A DNA stretch of 32,592 nucleotides from Lachnospiraceae bacterium. Lineage in GTDB: Bacteria > Bacillota > Clostridia > Lachnospirales > Lachnospiraceae. Of this stretch, positions 1 to 6,907 are shown one piece after another. Every line of letters begins with the position of its first letter. Within the stretch, counting starts at the first letter, position 1. The position numbers and the translations under genes are program-made. The notes under the pieces were generated by a model that made no database searches, was not told the DNA's origin, and worked only from the letters and a program-made list of their open reading frames with translations. The stretch is taken from NCBI GenBank assembly GCA_017521605.1, contig JAFXCD010000064.1, forward strand, positions 1-32,592. The letters run 5' to 3'.

Positions 1-50
1 ACAACCTCATTATAGCGGAAAGGTGATTTTTTTGTATAACAGATTGCTAC

Positions 51-74
51 ACCACCCGCATAGCAGGTGGTTTT
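51..74 (+). terminator. Weak plus-strand terminator-like hairpin at the left edge
   Basis: Six-base arms ACCACC and GGTGGT flank a 9-base loop and are followed by a short T-rich stretch. It could end a gene lying left of the window. A second hairpin (GTTTCTC/GAGAAAC, 92-109) follows. I see no credible gene in 1-188; the long open frame there mostly overlaps rubrerythrin antisense. Confidence 0.3.
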
Positions 75-137
75 GTGTTTCGCACACCTTCGTTTCTCTG
101 TTGAGAAACTACGGCGCACTCAACAGGCTTAAGCCGC

Positions 138-179
138 ATAAAAATAAGGGACGCCCATACAGAAAACGGGGCGTCCCTT
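138..179 (-). terminator. Rho-independent terminator of rubrerythrin
   Basis: A perfect 11-base inverted repeat (AAGGGACGCCC at 146-156 against 169-179) is followed on the minus strand by a U-rich tract (138-145). It lies 10 bases past the rbr stop codon. Confidence 0.9.
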
Positions 180-188
180 CAATCTCTT

Positions 189-728
189 TTAGTAGTTTTC
201 TTTTCTCACTTCAAAATAAGCCTGCGGATGATTACATACAGGGCAAACCTCCGGTGCTGCCACACCCACTACGATATGACCACAGTTACGGCATTCCCAA
301 ACTTGTACACCACTCTTTTCAAATACCTGCTTGGTCTCCACATTATTTAATAATGCTCGATATCTTTCTTCATGACTCTTTTCAATTGCTGCCACACCAC
401 GGAATTTAGCTGCCAATTCAGTAAAGCCTTCTTCCTCTGCTTCCTGTGCCATTCTGTCATACATATCGGTCCACTCAAAGTTTTCACCTTCTGCAGCACT
501 TTGTAAATTGGCAGCAGTATCTCCCAATCCTCCAAGCTCCTTAAACCAAAGCTTTGCATGCTCTTTCTCATTTTCTGCGGTCTTTAAAAACAACTCTGCA
601 ATCTGCTCATATCCTGCTTTCTTTGCTACAGAAGCAAAATAGGTATACTTATTTCTGGCTTGTGACTCGCCTGAAAAAGCTTCTCTTAAGTTCTTTTCGG
701 TTTTTGTACCGGCATACTTATTTGCCAT
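189..728 (-). CDS. rbr: Rubrerythrin
   Basis: Non-haem di-iron peroxidase of anaerobes that reduces hydrogen peroxide in the cytoplasm. The 179-residue length is typical. An N-terminal ferritin-like four-helix domain carries the iron ligands (E21, E54-x-x-H57, and the later EEEGF and EKSHEERY segments). A C-terminal rubredoxin-like domain has the two CxxC knuckles C146/C149 and C162/C165 that bind the electron-transfer iron. The start codon follows an AGGAGG ribosome site at good spacing. It is monocistronic: it has its own promoter and a strong terminator, and is divergent from the GNAT gene. An inverted repeat overlapping the promoter suggests peroxide- or metal-responsive repression. Confidence 0.97.
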   Translation of the reverse strand: MANKYAGTKTEKNLREAFSGESQARNKYTYFASVAKKAGYEQIAELFLKTAENEKEHAKLWFKELGGLGDTAANLQSAAEGENFEWTDMYDRMAQEAEEEGFTELAAKFRGVAAIEKSHEERYRALLNNVETKQVFEKSGVQVWECRNCGHIVVGVAAPEVCPVCNHPQAYFEVRKENY

Positions 729-776
729 ATCTTGTCCCTCCTAAATTTACATAGCTGAGCCCATAAGGCTGATTTT

Positions 777-806
777 ATTATACTATTGTTTATAGTATTT
801 CCGCAA
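777..806 (-). promoter_or_regulatory. rbr promoter with embedded inverted repeat
   Basis: Minus-strand -35 TTGCGG (801-806) and perfect -10 TATAAT (777-782) are separated by 18 bases. A perfect inverted repeat ATACTAT-N5-ATAGTAT (780-798) fills the spacer and enters the -10, where a repressor would block polymerase. AT-rich repeats here suit a Fur/PerR-type regulator, but the 5-base centre differs from the standard PerR box, so the regulator is inferred. Confidence 0.7.
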
Positions 807-825
807 GTTAAATTCCTATAAACAT

Positions 826-854
826 TTGACGTATTTTCTGGTGCAATGTAAAAT
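826..854 (+). promoter_or_regulatory. Promoter of the GNAT gene
   Basis: -35 TTGACG (826-831), 17-base spacer, -10 TAAAAT (849-854), about 30 bases upstream of the start codon and preceded by no competing gene. It is divergent from the rbr promoter. Confidence 0.75.
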
Positions 855-884
855 AAAAATACTAAAACAAAAGGAATTAATACC

Positions 885-1415
885 ATGAAAGCTCACAAAC
901 CTAAAACACTTATTCAATGGCTCCAAATATACATCCTTTATCACAAATCCTTCCCTGTTAATGAGAAAAAGCCTTTTTCCATGATTCTTTCCACCTATAG
1001 GAAAGGCAATACAGATGTCTGGTATTTATCCTATAAGGGGCACTTTGCAGGACTTGCTATTACAATCAATAGTGCAGATACCATCTTGCTGGATTATTAT
1101 GCTATTTCGCCACATATGCGCGGACGTGGCATCGGCTCTCTGATACTTCGCAACATGCAAAAGCACTATGCCCCCAAAGGATTACTTATTGAAATTGAAA
1201 GCTGTACTCCTGATGCCCCTAACCTGAAAGAACGCGCCCGCCGCAAAGATTTTTATCTGCGTAACCATATGGTGCCACTGAATATTGATATCACACTGTT
1301 TGGCGTGGAAATGGAGCTTCTTGGCCATAACTGCCGTATTGACTTCCCTAAATACAAAAGCATTTACCGGAACAATTATGGCAAACTCCTTGCAAAAAAT
1401 GTAAAAAGAAGATAG
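885..1415 (+). CDS. GNAT-family N-acetyltransferase
   Basis: Predicted acetyl-CoA dependent acyltransferase of 176 residues. The family's acetyl-CoA binding loop (motif A, R/Q-x-x-G-x-G/A) is visible at residues 79-84 (RGRGIG), preceded by the usual beta-strand LLDYYAISP. The basic C-terminus is common in this family. An AGGA ribosome site precedes the ATG. It stands alone between the divergent rbr and the convergent aspS, with no terminator hairpin seen in the 48 bases to aspS. The substrate cannot be told from sequence. Confidence 0.88.
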   Translation: MKAHKPKTLIQWLQIYILYHKSFPVNEKKPFSMILSTYRKGNTDVWYLSYKGHFAGLAITINSADTILLDYYAISPHMRGRGIGSLILRNMQKHYAPKGLLIEIESCTPDAPNLKERARRKDFYLRNHMVPLNIDITLFGVEMELLGHNCRIDFPKYKSIYRNNYGKLLAKNVKRR

Positions 1416-1463
1416 ACATGTACTCTCACAATTTTCTATTATTAGAATCTTTCATATCTTCCC

Positions 1464-2792
1464 CTATGGTGTCAGTCGGTTCACATCTCTTGGAAACAGG
1501 GTAGCATATCTGACATTTTCAAAACCAAGAAGCTTTGCTGTAAGTCGCTCCAGTCCCAGCCCCATACCACCATGTGGTGGCATGCCATACTTATGCATCA
1601 TCAGATAGCTTTCAAACAGCTCCACTGTCATACCCAAACGCTCCAGCTTCTGCACCTGCTCTTCATAATTATGGATACGCTGACCACCTGTGGTTACCTC
1701 CATGCCACGGAACAATAGGTCAAAGCTTAAAGTCTCTTCCTGATTCTCCTGAGACTCCATAGCATAGAATGGTCTCTTTTTGCTGGGATAATGAGTTACA
1801 AAGACAAACTCACTACCGGTGCGTTTCTTAATAAGCTCACTTAACAGCTTCTCCTCCTGAGGTTCAAAGTCTTCAAAATCCTTAATCTCTCTTCCATATG
1901 CTTTTGCCACCATTTCCTTGGCTTCCACGAAACGTACTCTTGGTATGTTTTGAATCACGGGTAATTGCACCTTTAACAATTCTAATTCCCGGCTGTAGTG
2001 CTCTTGTAGATAAGAAATCATACTCTTAAGCATCTTCTCTTCCATGTCCATAATTTCCTCAAAGCTGTTAATATAGCCCATCTCAAAATCCACACTGGTG
2101 TATTCATTAAGGTGTCTGGAGGTATCATGCTTCTCTGCCCGAAATACAGGGGCGATTTCAAATACTCTCTCAAACACACCTACCATCATCTGCTTGTAAA
2201 ACTGAGGGCTCTGTGCCAGATAAGCTTCTTTTCCGAAATATTCCAGTTTGAAAATATTGGCACCACCTTCTGCACCTGTGGCCACAATCTTGGGTGTATG
2301 CACTTCTGTAAAATTCTCTCGGTATAAAAATTCACGAAAGGCTCTACCTATTCCTTCCTGTAATTTAAAAATTGCTCTTTCCTTTTCATTACGAAGGGTA
2401 ATGGGACGGTAATTCAGCAGATTCTCTATGGAAGTATCCACCTTCTTTTGATTGATTACGATGGGTGATATTTCTGAAGGTACAGACAATATTTCTACCT
2501 TCAGAAGCTGTAGCTCATATCCCACCTTAGAGCGTTCCTCTTCTACTACCCTTGCCGTAAAAATCACGGAGCTTTCTTCCACCAGGCTTTCCAAAGAAAA
2601 TTCACTATATTCCACACTGTAAACACCTTGCACCACACTACGCTTAGTACGTAACAGCACAAAAGCAAAATCACTCATCCTACGAATCTTATAGATACTA
2701 CCATGAATTCTTACCACTTCTCCTATGTGACTCGCCAACCCTTCTGCTTCTACCTGTAATATTTCTTTCTCTAACATATTTCTGTTTTCCAT
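1464..2792 (-). CDS. aspS: Archaeal/eukaryal-type aspartyl-tRNA synthetase
   Basis: Class II synthetase that charges tRNA-Asp, and possibly tRNA-Asn if non-discriminating. The first ~100 residues form the OB-fold anticodon domain. The catalytic core shows motif 2 (FRAEKHDTSRHLNE) and motif 3 with the usual end (GLGLERLTAKLLG to FPRDVNRLTP). At 442 residues it lacks the large GAD insertion of bacterial AspRS (about 590 residues), so it belongs to the AspRS2 group. The start is the ATG at 2792, set by AAAAGGAGA seven to eight bases upstream; the longer TTG-initiated frame would run through that ribosome site. AsnRS-like AspRS paralogs are the alternative, but the motif 2 pattern fits AspRS better. 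Confidence 0.85.
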   Translation of the reverse strand: MENRNMLEKEILQVEAEGLASHIGEVVRIHGSIYKIRRMSDFAFVLLRTKRSVVQGVYSVEYSEFSLESLVEESSVIFTARVVEEERSKVGYELQLLKVEILSVPSEISPIVINQKKVDTSIENLLNYRPITLRNEKERAIFKLQEGIGRAFREFLYRENFTEVHTPKIVATGAEGGANIFKLEYFGKEAYLAQSPQFYKQMMVGVFERVFEIAPVFRAEKHDTSRHLNEYTSVDFEMGYINSFEEIMDMEEKMLKSMISYLQEHYSRELELLKVQLPVIQNIPRVRFVEAKEMVAKAYGREIKDFEDFEPQEEKLLSELIKKRTGSEFVFVTHYPSKKRPFYAMESQENQEETLSFDLLFRGMEVTTGGQRIHNYEEQVQKLERLGMTVELFESYLMMHKYGMPPHGGMGLGLERLTAKLLGFENVRYATLFPRDVNRLTP

Positions 2793-2910
2793 AATCACTT
2801 TCTCCTTTTCTATTCTCTTATTCAACTATCCTCATTATCTTCTTATCCATCTGGACATCATCTTTATGTCCCATACGATCACAACCTTTCTTATCATTAC
2901 TGTATCATAC

Positions 2911-2994
2911 CCCCTCGCAACCGACGTTGCTCGGTGTCGCGGCTTTCGCTTCTTGCCCCTCGCAACCAACGTTGCTCGGTGTCGCGGCTTTCGC
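2911..2994. repeat. Tandem 39-base GC-rich repeat, two copies
   Basis: Copies at 2911-2949 and 2956-2994 differ at one base (G2923/A2968) and are separated by 6 bases. Each starts CCCCTCGCAACC, ends GGTGTCGCGGCTTTCGC and can fold back on itself (GCAAC/GTTGC and CGC/GCG arms). A GCGACACC stretch at about 3081 looks like a degenerate inverted relative. The spacer is far too short for CRISPR. Confidence 0.85.
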
Positions 2995-2995
2995 C

Positions 2996-3078
2996 AAATG
3001 CAGAGTAATCACTCTGCATTTACAAAAGGCATCCTAAGCAGAATCCTGCAAGCAGATTCTGCTCAGTCTTCCTTTTGT
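2996..3078. repeat. Two back-to-back perfect hairpins, REP-like
   Basis: Hairpin 1 has 10-base perfect arms (AAATGCAGAG 2996-3005 with 3012-3021). Hairpin 2 is nested: outer arms ACAAAAGG/CCTTTTGT (3022-3029, 3071-3078) and inner arms AGCAGAATC/GATTCTGCT (3037-3045, 3055-3063). With the tandem repeat beside it this resembles an extragenic palindromic element rather than a terminator, since no T-tract follows on either strand. Confidence 0.8.
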
Positions 3079-3116
3079 TTGCGACACCTATCTGCGCTTG
3101 GCTCATTGCAACGCGC

Positions 3117-3150
3117 AAAAGGACCACATGAGTACATACCCATGTGGTCC
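3117..3150 (-). terminator. Intrinsic terminator of the candidate RNA
   Basis: A perfect 10-base stem (GGACCACATG 3121-3130 with 3141-3150) and 10-base loop, followed on the minus strand by UUUU. It sits about 325 bases upstream of the aspS start and would end transcription from the promoter at 3347-3375. Confidence 0.75.
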
Positions 3151-3340
3151 TGCTTACCATTTCTATATAAGGCATTCCTGTTGCCCTTCTAAAAACTGTA
3201 ATTATCTCACACAGGTACAACACCAATAGCGCTTGTACCTGTGGAAGTTACTCCCAGCTACAAGCGCTGCCTATCATCGTCCCTATTCAGTTGAAAACAC
3301 TGAATACTATTCTGCATGATTACAGCCCCTTTTCTGATTT
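3117..3340 (-). ncRNA. Candidate structured non-coding RNA with pseudoknot
   Basis: A minus-strand transcript of about 220 bases, bounded by a good promoter and an intrinsic terminator, with no convincing gene. The core 3196-3325 is closed by CTGTAAT/ATTACAG (3319-3325 with 3196-3202). It holds a 7-base hairpin (3285-3291 with 3299-3305) and a perfect 10-base stem (3228-3237 with 3259-3268). A CACAGG in the loop of that stem can pair with CCTGTG just downstream (3210-3215), giving a pseudoknot; alternatively 3210-3220 and 3233-3243 form an 11-base hairpin excluding the 10-base stem. This could be a small RNA or a riboswitch-like leader of aspS. I looked for T-box and common riboswitch signatures and recognise none. 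Confidence 0.5.
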
Positions 3341-3346
3341 TTCATG

Positions 3347-3375
3347 AGTTTATCACAAAAAACTTCCTTTGTCAA
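3347..3375 (-). promoter_or_regulatory. Promoter of the candidate RNA
   Basis: Minus-strand -35 TTGACA (3370-3375, perfect), 17-base spacer, -10 TAAACT (3347-3352). The predicted start near 3340 lies just before the structured core. Confidence 0.7.
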
Positions 3376-3453
3376 ATCATTTATTTCTCTTTACCAGACT
3401 ATTGACAATCTATAGAAAAAAAGACTCCATATCTGCTTATTTACAACAAGCAA

Positions 3454-3705
3454 TCACACAATCTTCCTGATAGAATCTACAGACAAACCATACTCTTCTG
3501 CCAACTCATCCATAGTACTGCCTTCCCTGTACTTCCTTCGTATTTCTTCATTTCTCTGCTTATAATAGCTACGGGCACCGGAAGTTTCTCCCCAATTCTT
3601 TTTCACCTCCGTGCTGGGAATGTACAGGGTCTCTCCGGCAGCATATTTTTGCAATTCTTTGAGTAGCTTGTCCGGCAAGATATCCTGAGCATTCCTATAC
3701 TTCAT
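3454..3705 (-). CDS. CD3324-type small helix-turn-helix protein
   Basis: An 83-residue protein resembling the CD3324 family of Clostridia. The N-terminus reads as the conserved segment on assembling position (NAQDILPDKLLKELQKY, then YIPS). The C-terminal third is a predicted HTH (EEIRRKYREGSTMDELAEEY, then LSVDSIRKIV) like those of Mor/sigma-type regulators. It overlaps the upstream gene by 11 bases and its AGGAGG ribosome site lies inside that gene's 3' end, so the two are translationally coupled. The role is unknown; a DNA-binding regulator is inferred. Confidence 0.8.
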   Translation of the reverse strand: MKYRNAQDILPDKLLKELQKYAAGETLYIPSTEVKKNWGETSGARSYYKQRNEEIRRKYREGSTMDELAEEYGLSVDSIRKIV

Positions 3706-4723
3706 TTAAAAATTCCTCCTTCGTAGCATACTCATGAATCTTGCCGCCTCCGGCTTCAATAGCCTGACGTATCTTTTCTTCAATCAAATCCGCCTGCTTT
3801 ACAAAGTTCTCCAGTTTATCCGGCTCATAATAGTCCATCAGCTCTTGCTTCTCCAGTCCAAAATCCCCACAAACCTGTCTAAGTTCCTCTTGTAAATAAA
3901 TGCCCCACATATAAATCTTTATATAATCCTGCTTGGAAGCATAATGACGAATACGTAGCCATGTGTAAGAAAGTTCCCCGTACCAATCTGCTAAATCCTG
4001 GAAGTTCTTTTCTTTCACCTCTTCTCTTTCCTGCTGTTCTTCCAAGGCCTCTAAAAACTCCTGTACCTGACAAATCAACTGATAACACAGTGCTTTTTGT
4101 TCTTCCCCGTTTGTTTCTTTTATGACCTGTAGATATTTTTCTCCAAATCCTTCCGGCACTTTTTCCATGGTTCCCAGTTCTTCCAACTGATTTGTCTGAG
4201 ATTGTTTGAAATATCTGCAGTTACTAAATGCAATGGACCGTGCCAGGTAATCCAACACGTAACCGGCACCCAACTTCACTTCGCTTCCCTTTGTAAACAA
4301 CATCTGCAGATATATTTCCTTAGCTTGTGCATAAGCCTCTAAAGCACAGGCACGCATCTTCTTTCTATTCTGTAAATTCTCACCCAGTCTCTTTCTGAGT
4401 TCTTCAAAATATTCCTCGTCCTCTTTACTTCTTGCATATAACACCTTTGCTTCTGCCAAAACCGTGGTGTTATACTCTTCCAGTTCTGCAAATCTTTCCA
4501 GTCTTTCCCAGGGAATCCCCCATATATCAAAGCCTTCACCATTCAAAATAAAAGTCCTGCCAAACTCATATCCTCTTTGGGTAATAGGTACAAAAAAACT
4601 TACTGCATCCTCATCCGTATCTATCCTCAAAGTCGTATGAGAAACTACTAATGCTATATCATCCGCATAGTTTTTCTTCACTTGTTCAATAACCCAATTT
4701 GTCACAAATTCACCATTCTTCAT
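3695..4723 (-). CDS. Conserved hypothetical protein, first gene of the CD3324 operon
   Basis: 342 residues, acidic and largely helical, with long Glu/Lys-rich helices (about 75-150 and 205-340). Not confidently recognised. The N-terminal segment (IDTDEDAVSFFVPITQRGYEF to FDIWGIPWERLE) and the following helical bundle remind me of nucleotidyltransferase-like proteins with a HEPN-like helical domain. However, the catalytic GS-x-x-x-D-x-D pattern is not present, so any such relation would be to an inactive form. It has a TATAAT promoter and an AGGAGG site, and is co-transcribed with the small HTH protein. No signal peptide or membrane segment. Confidence 0.75.
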   Translation of the reverse strand: MKNGEFVTNWVIEQVKKNYADDIALVVSHTTLRIDTDEDAVSFFVPITQRGYEFGRTFILNGEGFDIWGIPWERLERFAELEEYNTTVLAEAKVLYARSKEDEEYFEELRKRLGENLQNRKKMRACALEAYAQAKEIYLQMLFTKGSEVKLGAGYVLDYLARSIAFSNCRYFKQSQTNQLEELGTMEKVPEGFGEKYLQVIKETNGEEQKALCYQLICQVQEFLEALEEQQEREEVKEKNFQDLADWYGELSYTWLRIRHYASKQDYIKIYMWGIYLQEELRQVCGDFGLEKQELMDYYEPDKLENFVKQADLIEEKIRQAIEAGGGKIHEYATKEEFLNEV

Positions 4724-4804
4724 TCCTGTTTCCTCCTATGGTATTTCAATCCTATCCAACATATTTTTCATACATTTTTTGTTTCTTTCGGTTAACCTGA
4801 CTTT

Positions 4805-4833
4805 ATTATATGGCATACCAACTCACTATTCAA
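4805..4833 (-). promoter_or_regulatory. Promoter of the CD3324 operon
   Basis: -35 TTGAAT (4828-4833), 17-base spacer, perfect -10 TATAAT (4805-4810) on the minus strand, about 80 bases before the start codon. Confidence 0.75.
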
Positions 4834-4869
4834 TGTAACAAACATTTCAGTATTATTCTTTCCACCAAA

Positions 4870-5349
4870 CTAATTCATTAAAGCAATTCCCAGATTTAAA
4901 TAACCTGCAAAGGTCACCCATAGCAAATAAGGTACCATAAGATATCCGGCGGGTATAGAAATCCTATAAAACCTTACAAGCGTTACCAGAATCATTATCC
5001 ATAATAGCAACAACCAGAAAAAGGCAAAAAGGTACCACTGTAAATTAAAAAACCAAGTAGACCACAAAAAGTTGACCAACAACTGATACAAATATACATT
5101 TATTGCTTTACTGATTTCTGCCTTAGGGGCATCCGATTGCAGCACAAAATAGGAAGCAATACCCATTAAGGTATAGAGAATCGTCCAAACCACCGGAAAC
5201 AACCATCCCGGAGGTGATAAAGGCGGTTTCCTCACACTATCAAAAAGCATCATACTCTCTCTTGTCAACGAAGCAGAAATCGCCCCTACCAATAAAGGCA
5301 ACGCAATGCATATGACCAATAATTTCTTATCTAACTTGCCCAAATCCAT
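4870..5349 (-). CDS. TspO/MBR family membrane protein
   Basis: Five-helix integral membrane protein that binds tetrapyrroles/porphyrins in characterised relatives. At 159 residues its length is typical. Family marks are visible: KPPLSPPGWLFPVVWTILYTLMG in the first loop and second helix (given here as its key parts: PPLSPPGWLFPVVW), WFFNLQW in the fourth, and W/Y-rich helices 3-5. The start is the ATG at 5349, preceded by AGAGGTG; the longer frame from 5388 would start in the promoter region and has no ribosome site. Monocistronic, with its own extended -10 promoter. Confidence 0.92.
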   Translation of the reverse strand: MDLGKLDKKLLVICIALPLLVGAISASLTRESMMLFDSVRKPPLSPPGWLFPVVWTILYTLMGIASYFVLQSDAPKAEISKAINVYLYQLLVNFLWSTWFFNLQWYLFAFFWLLLLWIMILVTLVRFYRISIPAGYLMVPYLLWVTFAGYLNLGIALMN

Positions 5350-5390
5350 ATAAAAACACCTCTGATACAATTTATGAAACACTGTCACAA

Positions 5391-5399
5391 ATTATACCA
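5391..5399 (-). promoter_or_regulatory. Extended -10 promoter of tspO
   Basis: Minus-strand TGG-TATAAT gives a TGn extended -10 (5391-5399). No good -35 is seen at 17 bases, as is usual for extended -10 promoters. It lies about 40 bases before the chosen start. Confidence 0.6.
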
Positions 5400-5417
5400 A
5401 AGGTGTTACAAATGGCT

Positions 5418-6797
5418 TTAGAATCGAATCTTCTTTTTCCAACCTCCACGCAGATATAAAATAGCTGTTACAATAGCTCCCATAAGCCATGCACAAAGAA
5501 GGGAAATAAAAATACACTCCTGACGACCATTAGGGAACTCTGCGCTTCTCGTTAACCAGGCTATACCATAAGCAATGGGAAGACGAACTACAATGGTTGT
5601 AAACAACGAAATCCACATAGGTGTCATAGTATCTCCCGCACCACGCATAACGCCTGATAAACTCTGAGTTACTGCCATAGCCACATATCCCAAAGCAATA
5701 ATACTCATCATATTTCTACTCAACTCTACCAATTCAGTAGTATCTGTAAAGATACCCATTAAAAACTTACCGAAGATTAAAATCAAACCGGTTAAAGTAG
5801 CTGAGGTAGCCACCGCCAATATAGTGCCTTGTTTTGCACCCTTGGTCACTCGTTCCATACTTCCGGCACCCACATTCTGTCCTGCGTAAGTAGTCATAGC
5901 TGTACCAAAAGAGAAGTTTGGCAACATTGCAAATCCATCCACACGCATAATAATCACATTGGCTGCAATAAACATTTCACCGAAACTATTAGTCAATGCC
6001 TGTACTACAATCATCGCCATGGAGAAAATAGCCTGAGTCAAACCGGAAGGTAAGCCCAATCGGATCACACCCATGGCAAACTTCTTTCTGAGTCCCATAA
6101 AGTGAAGTTTTAAATCAAAAATCTCTTTCAATCTTGCCAAACGTACAAAACAAATAACAGAAGAAACTGCCTGAGCTATTATGGTAGCCCATGCCACACC
6201 ACTGACACCCATATTGAACTCTGCCACAAACAAAATATCCAACACAATATTAATCACTGTAGATATCAATAATGCAATTAATGCCCAGAAAGCATCACCC
6301 AAACCTCGCAAAATACCACTCAAAATATTATAGAAAGCACTTCCGGCACATCCTAAGAACAAAATCATCAGATAATCTTCACACCAGTCTATAATACTGG
6401 GTGGTGTTTCTAACAGTTCTAAAAGGGGACGGGTTATCACAGGTGACACAGCCATGATAATCAGAGAAGCAATACCTGTTAATACAATACAATTACCTAT
6501 AGTATAGGAAAGCTCTTCACGCTGTTTTGCTCCAAAATATTGAGCAACCATGATACTGGCACCCATACTGATTCCAATAAACAATACCAACAGCAAATTC
6601 AAGATAGGACCTGCACTTCCTACCGCTGCCAATGCATTATCGCCTACATACTTACCTACCACAATACTGTCCACCGTACTATAAAGCTGTTGAGCAATAT
6701 TACCAATCAACATAGGCAATGTAAAAATCACAATTTTCTTCCAGGGTGTGCCCTCCGTCATATCAGTGGGCGCAAATAAACTTTTTAATGCTGTCAT
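5418..6797 (-). CDS. MATE family efflux transporter
   Basis: 459-residue polytopic membrane protein with about 12 helices in two homologous halves, typical of Na+ or H+ coupled MATE exporters (NorM/DinF superfamily). Visible family features: LPMLIGNIAQQLYSTVDSI in helix 1, AAVGSAG and the conserved G and Q residues, then the repeat half beginning LGLPSGLTQAIFSM with NVIIMRVDGF. The start is the ATG at 6797, served by AAGGTGG; the GTG at 6812 lies in that site. It is convergent with nothing and lies just past the terminator of the GGDEF gene, so it needs its own promoter, which I cannot place well. The substrate is unknown. Confidence 0.93.
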   Translation of the reverse strand: MTALKSLFAPTDMTEGTPWKKIVIFTLPMLIGNIAQQLYSTVDSIVVGKYVGDNALAAVGSAGPILNLLLVLFIGISMGASIMVAQYFGAKQREELSYTIGNCIVLTGIASLIIMAVSPVITRPLLELLETPPSIIDWCEDYLMILFLGCAGSAFYNILSGILRGLGDAFWALIALLISTVINIVLDILFVAEFNMGVSGVAWATIIAQAVSSVICFVRLARLKEIFDLKLHFMGLRKKFAMGVIRLGLPSGLTQAIFSMAMIVVQALTNSFGEMFIAANVIIMRVDGFAMLPNFSFGTAMTTYAGQNVGAGSMERVTKGAKQGTILAVATSATLTGLILIFGKFLMGIFTDTTELVELSRNMMSIIALGYVAMAVTQSLSGVMRGAGDTMTPMWISLFTTIVVRLPIAYGIAWLTRSAEFPNGRQECIFISLLCAWLMGAIVTAILYLRGGWKKKIRF

Positions 6798-6871
6798 ACG
6801 TAAATCTACCACCTTTTTCTTCTAAATCTTCTCACTTTTTGCATACCGTACTATTCTATTCCAATACAAAT

Positions 6872-6900
6872 AAAAAGGCAAGGGGTAACCTTGCCTTTTT
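6872..6900 (-). terminator. Terminator of the GGDEF gene
   Basis: 12-base arms (AAAAAGGCAAGG 6872-6883 with 6889-6900) and a 5-base loop, with A/T runs at both ends, so it could act in both directions. It lies 7 bases beyond the stop codon. Confidence 0.9.
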
Positions 6901-6907
6901 TACTAAT

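Noticed and set aside
23-409. Open frame of 128 codons on the plus strand
   Set aside because: Mostly antisense to rubrerythrin, low-complexity basic/aromatic composition and no supporting family pattern.
2911-2994. CRISPR array
   Set aside because: Only two repeat units with a 6-base spacer and no cas genes.
2866-3192. Open frame of 108 codons with internal amino-acid repeats
   Set aside because: It merely translates the palindromic repeat cluster and terminator; no ribosome site and no family resemblance.
2793-3420. T-box riboswitch for aspS
   Set aside because: The conserved AGGGTGGNACCGCG antiterminator sequence was looked for on the minus strand and is absent.
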